Origin: Haplosporangium gracile
Lineage: Eukaryota; Mortierellomycota; Mortierellomycetes; Mortierellales; Mortierellaceae
Length of the DNA stretch: 22,679 bases
Reading direction: 5' to 3'
Assembly: GCA_015499985.1 (NCBI GenBank)
Contig: JAAAUF010000589.1
Coordinates: 1 to 22,679, forward strand
The notes beneath the pieces were generated by a model. That model was not told where the DNA came from, did not search any database, and saw only the letters and a program-made list of their open reading frames with translations. The position numbers and the translations under genes are program-made. Shown here one piece after another: positions 1 to 9,835 of this stretch. How positions within the stretch are numbered: the stretch's first letter is position 1; each line of letters opens with the position of its first letter.

Positions 1-904
1 TCTTTTGCCCTCACGTCAAATTTAATCTGATGAGCCATCACTTTGTGCTTTCTCTCCGTAAAAAACATCGCTCTCTCCCCCTCTGCTCTTTTCCTCTCAT
101 TCTCTCTAAACCCGCCACGAAAGCAACAACAACAACGACGACGACGACCACTGCAATAACACAACGACAACTGTAATAAATCGCTGTTATCGCTGCACTA
201 TATCTACCCTCACCACCCAAACAAACAAGCAAATAGTCGCAGCCCAAGTGGAACACACATAGCTCATGGACACAGGACAGGCTCAGGCTCATGGACAATG
301 ACAACGACTATACATAACGCCGACACACCCAGATATCCAAAAAAAACATAAAAAAAACAAACGACGACATCGCAGGCACCATAGAGAAGGTAAAGAGTTG
401 ACTCTCAGTTCAATAAACAACAATAACCACCAACAAAGAAAAGGGCTCATTCAACTTCTGGACTGTCGTACATCTTTGCGATTCGAAAGCAACTTGGCCA
501 AGATACCTACAATTCAGCTCTTTGCCCACGACACGCTCCGTCTTGGCAGAGGCTCTACTTGCAAAATCACAGGAAGAGAAGAAAATGGGTTTGGACCAAG
601 GCTGTACCACAAGATAGCAAGCAGAACAGAAGAAATGACGAACGGCACTGCTCCGTTGACCAGAAAAGAACTCCCCGACTCGCGACCTCATCAAGGGCAC
701 GTCTATAATGGGTTTATTATATTGTTTATTCCCCTGCTTGATCTCGCCTTTCATCAATATTTGCCTTATCTGACCTCATTTCCTTCGTTTTTCTGCCCTT
801 GCTCCCCAAATCAACTCCAGTCCTTCGTCCAAAAAATAAAAACCTCTCGCACTGCCGCAGCTGCAGCAAAGTACGGCTGTGCCTGTGTCTGATCCAAGCC
901 TTGA
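1..904. other. Gene-poor flank upstream of the Helitron helicase remnant
   Basis: I see no supportable gene here. Positions 121-175 are low-complexity CAA/CGA-type sequence. The longest open frame (398-892, +) has no recognisable domain, and its second half is a hydrophobic then alanine-rich stretch of ordinary non-coding character. If the neighbouring Helitron was once complete, its Rep (rolling-circle nuclease) part would lie in or beyond this flank. I could not recognise Rep motifs here by eye, so the 5' end of the element is either lost or outside the window. Confidence 0.5.
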
Positions 905-2349
905 ATGTCTAGCGGCGGAGATATTTGACAGAACCACATCGTCGCCTCTGTATTCCATTCCCCTCCGTTGCCGAAGGAACAGCCTCTCTTTCATTGATGA
1001 GCCAGGTGGTGCCGGCAAATCCTTTCTCTACAACACACTGATTGAAGAGATCTGGGGTGTTATAAAAAATATTGTCGTTGTCCATGCATCGTTCGATATA
1101 GCAGCTCTGATCGTTCACGGTGGGCTTACTACTCACTCTATCTTCAAGATCCCGATTCCAGTTTTCAAAGACTCGACCTACAACACTATCCACGAGCAGC
1201 AAGTCAGATCCATTATTCATGCGGCCGATCTTATCATTGAGACGAGGCACCTATAATGCATTGACATGTCTTTGAGTCAGTGGACCGGATTATTCGACAT
1301 ATTATGGATTGGCCCTTGGTCCCTTTCGGCGGAAAGATTGCCGTGTTCGGTGGCGACTTACGATAGGTGTTGCCGGTTGTTGTGCACGGTTCCCAAGCCT
1401 AGATCGAAAGCGCATGTCTGAAGATGTCTAACACCATCTGGTCCAAGGTCAAGATACTCAAGCGAACTCGAAATATGTGAGCCAAGGCGGACGAGAGCAG
1501 CTCTTTTCATTTCGTTGATGTTTACTCCGTGTGAGTAAAGGCAAGGATCAGACATTTTCATTTAACGACTCTGATGACTATATGAAGGATTCCCGACCAT
1601 ATCCTTTTTATGCCACATGGGCCCAATCTCAACAGCGACCATGAGATCCAACTTATCCGCACCATATACCCCAATATCTCCAACGGCGGCTTTGCATCTC
1701 AGGATATCAAACGCATCGCTATTTTAACAACACTGAACAAAGATGTCAATCATATAAACGACCTCGCGACCACACTATTTCCTGGCAAGGCAACAGAGTA
1801 CCTGGCCAATATTCCGTTCCGGATTCGGACACCAACGGCGTCGCCAACTATCCTACGGAGTATCACAACACTTTGAACCCCACTGGATTACCTCCCTACA
1901 AGCTGGAGCTGAAAGTTAACATGTTCATCATTCTCATCCAGAACGTAGACCAAACAAAACGGACTCTGCAACGGAACTCGCTTAATCGTCCGCCGCCTCA
2001 AGCCACACTGCATTATGGTAACAATCCTCATAGGGTCTTTCGGCACTGACTTTGTCTTCATCCCACGAGCGCCGATTATGACAACAGACAACAAGACCTC
2101 GCCGATCATGTTCAAGAGTCAACAGTTTCCGGTCAGGCCCGCATTTTGCCATGATGATCAACAAGTTCCAGGGGCAGACCCTCAAGAATGTCGGACTTTA
2201 TCTCCCTACGCCTGTGTTTACACAAGACCAGCTTTATGTCGCTCTCTCTCTCGATGCACAGATATCTCAAGGTACTTATAATTGACGGCTCCATCCCCGA
2301 CCTTGAAGGCGCCTGCACCAGAAATGTTGTCTATCAAAGTGTCCTGTAA
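905..2349 (+). pseudogene. Helitron PIF1-like DNA helicase, inactivated
   Basis: The remnant matches, in order, the helicase half of Helitron Rep/Hel proteins. Walker A GGAGKS is at 1005-1022, preceded by FIDEP. The segment HSIFKIPIP follows. After a one-base deletion comes Walker B DEAP (1241-1252), then GGKIAVFGGDLR and VLPVV around 1331-1380. A segment with NKDVNHIND (about 1735-1765) and one with NTLNPTGLPPYKLELKV (about 1868-1918) follow. After frame changes come GLCNGTRLIVRRL (from about 1960), QQFPVRPAF, then the motif VI-like region [17 protein letters not shown] and QLYVALS. The C-terminus TRNVVYQSVL ends at a TAA at 2347-2349. In-frame stops interrupt conserved segments at 1262, 1364, 1400, 1478 and, in another frame, 1516. 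Intact family members have no such breaks, so this is a pseudogene and not a spliced gene. Confidence 0.9.
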
Positions 2350-2713
2350 ACAAAATTTTGAACCACTGAATCAATTAAACATGTATTTTTATCTAAGAAA
2401 AGTGTGCTGCGTGTTCCTTTTTCTTTCTTTCGTCGTCTTACAAAAAAGTCTCCCGCGTTACTTCATACTGGCTCCTTCATGCCACACCCCTTTTTTTCGT
2501 TTTGTGAACTAACAGCCGCTATGCTCAGCTCACATGATCCTACCTTGCGGCTTACATTTTTTCGAATAATTTTTTTCCCCGTTTGTGACCAAAACACATG
2601 CGATTTGAACGCGGAAAAAACGCACCATACCTACATGTCCAGCGCCCAAAGAGCAAAACCTGGTAACCAGGTAACGGTTCAGCTCCCGGGGCGTAGCCCC
2701 GGGCACTTGCTAG
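905..2713 (+). mobile_element. Helitron remnant (3' half, decayed)
   Basis: This is the 3' part of a rolling-circle DNA transposon. A decayed PIF1-like helicase (to 2349) is followed by about 330 bp of non-coding DNA. The element then ends in a perfect hairpin at 2685-2703 and the sequence CACTTGCTAG|T, with CTAG at 2710-2713 and the flanking T at 2714. Helitrons typically end in a short GC-rich hairpin, then CTRR, inserted before a host T, so the right boundary is precise. The left boundary is only the first residue resembling the helicase; no 5' TC terminus or Rep domain was identified. The coding part carries several stops and frameshifts, so this copy cannot make its own helicase. The terminus looks intact, so mobilisation in trans cannot be excluded if a 5' end exists. 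Confidence 0.8.
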
Positions 2714-2714
2714 T
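2685..2714 (+). repeat. Helitron 3' terminal hairpin and CTAG|T end
   Basis: A perfect 8-bp stem with a 3-base loop (CCCGGGGC GTA GCCCCGGG, 2685-2703) is followed six bases later by CTAG (2710-2713) and T (2714). This is the classical Helitron rolling-circle termination structure. A second small palindrome, CCTGGT-A-ACCAGG, lies just upstream at 2659-2671. Confidence 0.85.
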
Positions 2715-2735
2715 CTACAATAAAATAAAAAGATG

Positions 2736-2936
2736 TTAATCCCAAGACCTCGTCGCCGACATCGAGCCAACAAAACATATACTATAATTACATATCTGAA
2801 GAACGGCGAGTATTTGGCGATATGTCAGCTGGGCGATCTGTAACTTGTAAGTCTCGTCAAGAATCTCAGCCAGAGTTTGCTTCTGCAGTAAAGCGTCTGA
2901 CCCATAAATATCTGGCGGAGCCGAATGCTTGAAGGC
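2736..2936 (-). pseudogene. Short protein-like open fragment, origin unknown
   Basis: The minus strand is open for 66 codons from just after a TGA at 2939-2937 to a TAA at 2738-2736. It reads like a natural helical peptide, for example DALLQKQTLAEILDETYK followed by LQIAQLTYRQILAVLQ. There is no ATG at its beginning; the only Met is near the end. I see no splice structure that would attach it to another gene. Its first dozen codons lie inside the left arm of the 63-bp inverted repeat. I do not recognise the family. It may be a fragment of a degraded gene or element, or a chance open frame. Confidence 0.25.
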
Positions 2937-3199
2937 TCAAGCTTATTATCCGAGGGCCAGGACCATATATGTGTAATATTCTTTTATTATAATAAATGCG
3001 AAAATCCAGAAAAACTAAACGTGTGCAAAGAGAAAAATAAGTTCTGCGATGGCCCCTGATCTATCCCTCATCTTCTAGAAGGAGCCAAGGTGCAGAGAAA
3101 AAACAAAAGGGTGGGAAAGAAAAACCAAAGGGCGGGACATATATGGTCCTGGCCCTCGGATAATAAGCTTGAGCCTTCAAGTATTCGGCTCCGCCAGAT
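2910..3199. repeat. 63-bp inverted repeat with 164-bp spacer
   Basis: The left arm (2910-2972) and the reverse complement of the right arm (3137-3199) are identical except for one base, G at 2927 on the left against A on the right. The spacer (2973-3136) is A-rich and has no open frame of note. Each arm also carries a small internal palindrome (GCTTGA-AGGC-TCAAGC). The layout suits a foldback or MITE-like element of about 290 bp, or a local inverted duplication. No convincing target-site duplication is visible next to the arms. A transcript through this region could form a 63-bp stem. Confidence 0.85.
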
Positions 3200-4088
3200 G
3201 AAAAAGGGAGAAGAGAGTGTGTTCTACATCTTGTTTTATTTATCTTTTTTTCTGTGTTCTTCTGCGAGTCTGTCTATTCGCTTCTGGGCTTGTACTTTAT
3301 GCGCTAAAATAATACTGCATGCTGTGAGATAACAATTTTGCAAAACTTTGACTTTCTTGCTGAGCCCCCTTTCCCACCGTCGAATTATCACAGACAAAGT
3401 TCAACTGCTCTCATAGCTACGCAGTATCTTAAGTGCTTAGCCTCTATTCGGGACCGACTACCCTTTCTATTATATCTCATGAATCACTCTTACATATCCA
3501 CCACACCTTCTAAAGAATGACTCTCCCAAGCTTTGAACAAACGACTGCGGTTCAAAAGTTGTAGTTGTAAAAGGATCTAAACAGGACAGGGTGTTAGAAC
3601 AAAAATAAAAAAAGTAGGTAGTGACTTGTTCACTTCTTTCAGCAACCTTTTTTTCCCCCTTCTCCTTGGTGATGATGGTCACTCTCTCATGTGGACATAT
3701 GTCACTACATCTCGTTTTTCAAAATGGGCACCCAAGCGTTATTTGGTATACTCGAGCTTCAAGAGAAAAATATAGCAAGAATTTTTGAATAAAAGAGCAT
3801 GCTTGGGTAGGGTTCCAGTGACCACAAGCAACAGCTTCATGATTTTCATTTTTGGCTTTTTTGACATGCGTTTTACTGGCTGCCAAACTACAAATGTGCT
3901 TCCGAAAATTGAGTAATATATGAAGGTGAACAGGGTACTTACATCGAGTAGAGGTTATTAAAGGGGAGCTATGTAAGTGTGGTGGACAGGAGGCTATCGG
4001 ACGAAACTGTGAGAGGAAGGGAGGGAAGGAGAAGAAACTATACAGAATGGTGGATAGGAAGGAAGAGAAAAAGTTGTCTTCCTTTTTT
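3200..4088. other. Intergenic region, no gene seen
   Basis: Only short open frames without recognisable content occur here. The stretch just before 4089 is the 3' side of the minus-strand secreted-protein gene and would hold its polyadenylation region. T-rich and A-rich tracts are common. I see no RNA gene. Confidence 0.5.
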
Positions 4089-4856
4089 TTAGTATGGCCA
4101 GTCGATGCAATCCCAGTAAAGCGAATTGGTGGATTGTCCCCATCTCTTCCACCAATCGCTCCAAATATATCTGTCGAACCGCTTGTTAGGAGTTTTGTAC
4201 AGGTAGCCGACCCCCTTAACCACGAGAAAAACATATTCAGGTGAGGTTCCGGCATAGTTGCGGTGCTCGACATAGTAGTGGTGTTGCACTCCCCACTGTC
4301 TCAGGAAATAGTCGTTCGATGGGTCGCTCCAGTCCTGGTCTGTATATTCCGGCTCGAAGGGCGGGGTCGTTCCGCTAACTTCGAGCTTGAACGAGTGGAT
4401 CTGCCTCTGCTTGTCATCGCCGTCCAAGTTGAGCGACCACCAAGTTAATGTGATCGACCGGCAGGATGCGGCCGCCCCTGCAAGGCTAGATAAAAAAAAT
4501 GAAAAAGCAATAAGAAAAAAAGGGAACACTGTATTAGAAAGTGGATTGCAAAATGGATGGTGCAGAAGATTAAAGCGACAGGTTACACCTCTCGTTCTTG
4601 AGACTGTCGTCGTTCTTCATGAGAAAAAAACATCTTACCCGCTTCCTCTGGTTCCATTCAACATACTCGTTCTATTGGTGCGGTCGAAGATAATGTGAGG
4701 AGGAACATGCTTGGGGTAAGGGAGTTTAGGGACAAGACCCTCCAGTGGGTCAAGTGAGGATCGGGAAGAGGCAGGAGGATGGGCCGGGGCAGGAGCGGCC
4801 GAAACGAAGGTGGCCGCCATGGCGACGAGAGCGGAAAGAGCCAATGTAATCTTCAT
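4089..4856 (-). CDS. Small secreted tryptophan-rich protein, function unknown
   Basis: This is a two-exon gene. Exon 1 is 4856-4639 and exon 2 is 4485-4089 (stop TAA). The 153-bp intron has donor GTAAGA and acceptor TCTAG. Joining them keeps the frame (GG|C Gly codon) and gives 204 aa. The alternative acceptor at the nearby GCAG would break the frame. Residues 1-20 form a classical signal peptide (basic MK, hydrophobic core, then VSA before APAPA), so export through the ER is likely. The proline-rich start of the mature protein is followed by two possible N-glycosylation sites (NRT, NGT) just before the intron. The exon 2 part is rich in Trp and Tyr (TWWSLNLDG, YIWSDWWKRWGQ) and has only two Cys, one near its start and one in YWDCIDWPY at the end, which could form a disulfide. 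I recognise no enzyme family. A cell-wall or extracellular binding protein is a guess only. Confidence 0.75.
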
Positions 4857-4990
4857 AGCGAAGGACGAAGGGTAGTCTCAAGTATAGGTTTGAAGAGAGA
4901 GACCGAAGGATGAAGGGAGACGATAGAGTATGGAGAGGTGAGTGGAAAGAGAGAAAGAAAAAGAGAGACAGAGTAGGGCCAAGGACTCGG

Positions 4991-4996
4991 TTTATA
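4991..4996 (-). promoter_or_regulatory. TATA box candidate of the secreted-protein gene
   Basis: TATAAA reads on the minus strand about 135 bp upstream of the ATG at 4856. Purine-rich sequence on the plus strand lies between them, so the presumed leader is CT-rich on the transcribed sense. Position and orientation suit a core promoter. This is inference from sequence alone. Confidence 0.45.
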
Positions 4997-6053
4997 TCCC
5001 TGTCATCGATTGTGCCGCACCTGCATCGATAGACAGTGTGTTGTGTTGTGGTCGCCATTTGACAATCGCAAGAGTACAAAATTTGTGGACACAAAATAAA
5101 ACACGAAGGCAGGGGCTCGCTGTTTTCGCACAAAGACCACCTCCTTCTTGCCACTTTTTTTTTTTTTTTTTTTTTGCAATGGCATGATGGATGATAACAG
5201 GAACAGTTTGAATGACATAAAATAAGGTTTCTTTCACACACACAAGCCCATGCAAAGTATTTTGTACTCTCCTCAACATCGAGTGAGCGGGCGAGCAAAA
5301 CGAGAGAGCACTTCTTCCCTTGTCGTATGTTCGCTGATTGTATTTTGCTGTGGATGGGAAGCGAGCAAAAAGAAAAAACATGCAAAGAAGGAAAAACAAA
5401 GTGAGCAAAAATCAAGACAGTAAAGTGAGCAAGCCAAAGGCCATGAACTGCCGAGAAGACGCATAATTGGTAAAGTTATCGATGAAGGATGCCGAAGAAA
5501 AGTTAGAGGAGTAAGAGATATCGCGAAAGGTGTTTTTCCTTTCTTTTTTACGCCCTCATGCAAGCGTAGTTGCAACAACATGATACCAATGTTGTGAAGG
5601 GCGTGGAGTATGAAAAAAGGCTTTTTCTCACGGGAATGAACCTGCCAGTGGGAAAAAAGAAGAACGCTTTCCACCCCCTTTGGCTTCTTTTGTAGTTGTA
5701 TTCACGTAAACAAAACAATAGTAAGAATATGGTGTGATCGAGAAAGTTACGGGAACAAGGAAAAAACCGTTGATAGAAATGAACAACCGTTGGAGGCATC
5801 GGGAGTTTGTAGCCGAATGTTAAAAAAAGGAGTTAAAATCACAAACTTGCCATTAATCTCTCTGTCCTCTAATTCATTTTCCTCGCCGCTTTCTTCGCTT
5901 TCCCCTCTTCTCCCTTTCTTTTTCCTCCTCGATAAATCCCTCTTTGCCACTCTGTCCCTCTGAACCATGAGGAATGTGCTGAGATAGATGGAATTAGATG
6001 GTGATGGATGATTGTGATCAGTTTGAACCATTCCGAGACTAGTAAACTATCAG

Positions 6054-6110
6054 CCAATCAGATTCACCTAACGCTCAGGCACTAGAACCATCCCTTATAT
6101 ACATTATAAA
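6054..6110 (+). promoter_or_regulatory. Promoter-like CCAAT and TATA pair
   Basis: CCAAT at 6054-6058 is followed by TATAAA at 6105-6110, with a second TATA-like stretch (TTATATA) just before it. Spacing and order match a eukaryotic core promoter on the plus strand. No convincing coding region follows, so it may drive a non-coding transcript, belong to a gene I cannot recognise, or be chance in AT-rich DNA. Confidence 0.3.
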
Positions 6111-7456
6111 TCCCACACCATCAGCTCGTAGCCCGGACCAGTCGTCTTGATGGGATGAGGAATAGGTACATTGGGCACTGGGAGTACTTTTGGAGAGAAA
6201 AAAAATTCTCTGTTAGTCTTCCCTTCCCCGGCTCATCCGTTCTTTCTTGCTCTATCAGAACAAATCGCAAAAGGAGAGACCGAGAAGGAAACGAGAGCCT
6301 CATCCCTTGTCCACCTTGAAGACGGGAGACCCATGCATTTTTGTTTTTGTTTTTTGCTTGGTTGTTTGCCACCGTGAACCTTTCTGGCTATACATATATT
6401 GCCCATTATGCATCAACACCTTTCATCTCCCAAAAGACCCCTCCTCTTTCTCTTCCTTCTCCATCAAGCATGTTTGTTCTTTCTTGCAATCAATCCACCT
6501 AGATTTTCTCTCCTCTGTCTCCTCTCTCTCCTCTGCCCCAATTATGGTCAGGTTAAACGCTAACCCGCATGCATGCATTACATATTTTTTTTTATATTTT
6601 GGTTGCGTTTCCTGCTTGCTTCTGTCCACAACTCACTCTCACTCCGCTCTACATACAAACCCAAAAAAAAAACTAAGTTCAGGTCTAATTGCACCTAATG
6701 CCATATGCAAAACACAGGAAAGAGAAAAAAATTGTCTCGTTGCCATTGCTGGTCGGTCCGCTTCTCGTTTTTCTTCCCCATTCATTTTGTGAGCCCCCTC
6801 CCCCATCGTCGTTTCTTTCCGGGTAGATGAAATTGGTCATGAGAAATGGACGCATTTGATGATGGGGTGGAAAGTGGTGGGTGGAGGTATTGTCGATTTT
6901 TTTTTCTTTTTCATACTTTTGATGTTATCGATGATGATGCTTTTCTTCTTTGCTCCTTTAACAAAAATGGTCGACAAAGAAGAAAAAGAAGAAGAGGAAG
7001 AAGGGGGAAAAGAATCTAAGGAATGAAGAGGATGAAGGGAGGGAGGATGCTAGGTTTTTGCATTGGATCAGGATCATTTCTTTGCAATCCAATTTCTATT
7101 TCTCGGTCCAATCTTGACTGCCAGTTCCAAGAAAAAAAAACAAGTTGGCTGGTTATAGATAGACAGGACTTCGGACTAAACATTGGCGTGGTGAGGATGC
7201 ATGAGTAAAAAGAGTTGATCCCTATGCGGTCTTGCAGCACATTACCCGTTTTTTTTTTCCCAACCGGTAAAAAAAATGGTGCAAGGATGTGAAATACCAA
7301 GAAAAAAAAATAAAAAAAAAGGTAACCGATTCCTTAATTTTTTTCTCGGGCCAATAGCATGTCCCAAAAGGAGGGATGCATGAAAGACAAAAAAATGTTC
7401 TTCCTTTTTACGGTATGGTGATCTATGCTCGGTACTCCGTTCGCCTGCGCAAGACC

Positions 7457-7479
7457 AAACAAAACAAAACAAAACAAAC
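7457..7479 (+). repeat. AAAAC microsatellite
   Basis: This is a short tandem array of the AAAAC pentamer (CAAAC at the edges) with about four units. It lies in non-coding DNA and has no other visible role. Confidence 0.7.
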
Positions 7480-7748
7480 ACGACAAACACAAACGCATCC
7501 TAAAAACGTAAGTCTCTTTATGTACACCAGAAACACCGCTGTTTTTTCTCATTTATTTTTTGTGCTGCATATCCTTGTGCTCCAGGACAACATACGCTTC
7601 ACTAATGGTCCCATGGTCCCTCACAAACCAAAACTTGACAGGGAAAAACGTCGCCCCGCGACCTACTGCACCGTCGTCGGGTAAGATTCTTTATTTTTTC
7701 CTTTCCTTCACCAAGGGGCCGTCAAAGTCCAGGTACACTCTTCTCAGG

Positions 7749-9835
7749 CTATTGTTTGTTACTGGAAGAAGCGGCGATGGTCGCAACAAAGTGCCCCACC
7801 TTGCCATCACCACAGTCCTTCTCCTTCATATCTACCAAGTTCGGGAACATGCCGTTTAGGAACGAGGACAATAAAAGGGAGGTGTCGTTAAAGATCCAGC
7901 GGCCGTGCATTGATAGGGTCTTGACAGTTGGCGCAACAATCCTCGTTAATGTTGTCGTAGTTGGTGCTGGTGGCAGTTCCGAGCCGCTATCATTAGTGCT
8001 ACTGTTCCAAATGGGTACATAAAGTCGGCGTTGGTGAGGACACGTATAGGTTCTGTGTTGCCTATCGATATGTGGAGTCCCAAGTCCACTGAGGGCGAAT
8101 AATAAAAGCTGGCATCCCCAAGCCTCCTGCCTCATCATTGTCCTGAATGACATCAACACCGTACGACCGATTCAGTTTTTGAACGGGTGGAACAAAAAAC
8201 AATTGTGGTTGTCGGAATGTGAGGAGGTAATCTTCAAGATGACTAGATCTTCATCACGACTCGAGAGTTACCGGGTGTAAGGTTAGTGCGCTCCAGCCAC
8301 CACGAATCAAGATCTCAAGACTGCTTAGACGGGCTGGAAGGCAAGAGGTGATGTCTCGGCACAGATACTTAAGTGTGTTGTCAAACAGTCCGTCACTCTG
8401 AAGGTTGGGGCAGCGTTGGAACAATTGCGGATCGATGATCAAACGCTCACAATCAGCTCTCAAGGAGACGTAAGTCTGCCTTGGCAGATCGACCCATCCT
8501 TACTCAAAGTAGAGCGTCCGAGAAGAATCCCGTAAACCGAACGACGTCGCAATAACAGTGAGTTGTGTCAGAGTCTGACTGAAGGCCGTCCATCTCGTCC
8601 GTGAATGGCGCTTTATACTGTGTTATGTCCAAATCTCAATCGGGACCAATCCATGCTCCGCGTACGCCGGTCAGCCTGTCCAGTACGTTCTAGGTCCTAT
8701 ATTGCCTGAAACGCCAACTTGGAACTTCGCTCGCCAAGCGTAAATATACCCAGCCGCCCGAGAGACACCGTTGCAAGAACTCCGGTTCTCACAAACCGCC
8801 TCGTACCACACATTCGCTGGTCCCGATGCTGGAAAGATTATTTTCCTGGACATGTTTAAGATTGGTCTCCTGCAGACGCCCCACAAACTGTAATCAGTTG
8901 TCGTCGCTCACGACTCTTGGCCACTGAAGCAGTGGTAAGATCCAAGACAGTTTCAGTCGCACATCTTTGAAAAAAGACTGAACTGCACGCGACCAAAGTC
9001 CAGAATCCGCCGTCGTTACAGATTTGAGTTTCTTCTTGAACAGCTCTGCGTGCTCCTTGACAAACTGAATCATCTTCTTCACCATCTCCTCCTTGCGCAG
9101 CCGTGCCGCCTCGCTGACCGGTGTATCACCTTTCTCATAAAGTTCGTTCATCATGAACCGGACTTGCTCCAGACTCTACAAACTCCCAGCATCTGCTAAG
9201 TAGTGCTCAACATCCGATACCGGAATGGACAACGACTGCAGCTTCTTCAATATTGAGTCCGAAAGAGCGTGGACGGCACCGTCGGCAGGCAATGACTTCA
9301 TGAAAATGTCGAATACAAGTCGCCTCTGACCGGAAAATGGTTAATCTCGCACTGGCATCCAACCGGTCCGACTCATACAAGGACTTGAATATCTCCTATC
9401 CACATATCTCGACACGTCGAAAAGAACACCCTTCTTTGACTAGCAGCATTTCACCTCCACCGCCGACGGTTCCAGGCTCAGATGACAAATATGCGCAAGG
9501 TAGTTTAGTGGTGAGGTCGTAACTGTCACAATCGAAGTAGTCGCGTCAGTATATTCAGAAGAGTCGAGTTTATAAGTCAAGCGCAAAAGGTCGTTGAGGT
9601 AGGTGAACGGCACACGATAGTGCAATGCTCGGATGAGTCTGTGATCATAGTACATAGTTTCTTTGTCATGAAAGGGCTCTTGGAAGGGGTCAGTGTAGAG
9701 AAGAGGCAGGGTGACAAGGGCTATTGGTTTAATGACGCGAATTAGGGTGCTGAGAGTGTGAATGTCGTGTTTGCGGGAAAAGATGGTAATGATGTGCTGG
9801 AAACATTCCACAGGCAGCTGCGAGAAAAGGTCCAT
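7749..9835 (-). pseudogene. F-box/LRR-like family pseudogene (copy C)
   Basis: This is a degraded paralogue of the two intact genes downstream. It starts with MDLFSQLPVECFQHII (9835), an F-box, and runs in frame through LPLLYTDPF and NYLAHICHLSLEP to a stop at 9440. Homology continues in other frames: ILKKLQSLSIPVSD (about 9240), a TAG at 9178-9176, then KKMIQFVKEHAELFKKKLK (about 9050). Next come AFSQTLTQLTVIA (about 8560), WVDLPRQ, LIIDPQLFQRCPNL (about 8430), CRDITSCLPARL and WSALTLHPVTLES. These are followed by PPVQKLNRSYG (about 8170), IRPQWTWD (about 8085), TRVLTNADFMYP (about 8030) and IVAPTVKTLSMHGRW to a stop at 7749. At least four frame changes and several stops interrupt it. The leucine-rich block normally following WTWDW is deleted. 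Intact paralogues are intronless, so introns do not explain the breaks. Confidence 0.88.

Larger units (their letters stand above)
4997..7748. other. 2.7-kb low-complexity intergenic region
   Basis: I see no supportable gene. The region holds a poly-T run (about 5155-5175), many A- and T-rich runs, CT-rich stretches (5880-5935, 6420-6530), and an AAAAC repeat at 7457-7479. Short open frames are biased by these tracts (Ser/Phe/Leu-rich or Lys-rich) and show no domain. A CCAAT/TATA pair near 6054-6110 is listed separately. The open frame ending at 7684 (+) is followed by a GTAAG, so an unrecognised exon cannot be ruled out. Confidence 0.45.

Noticed and set aside
398..892. 164-codon plus-strand open frame
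   Set aside because: No domain, ordinary composition for non-coding DNA, and no splice or promoter support. It does not resemble a Helitron Rep protein.
3719..4273. 184-codon minus-strand open frame
   Set aside because: It overlaps the 3' part of the better-supported secreted-protein exon in another frame and has biased composition.
4750..5415. 221-codon minus-strand open frame upstream of the secreted-protein gene
   Set aside because: It runs across a poly-A/T run (Lys run in translation) and the presumed promoter, overlaps exon 1 in another frame, and has no domain.
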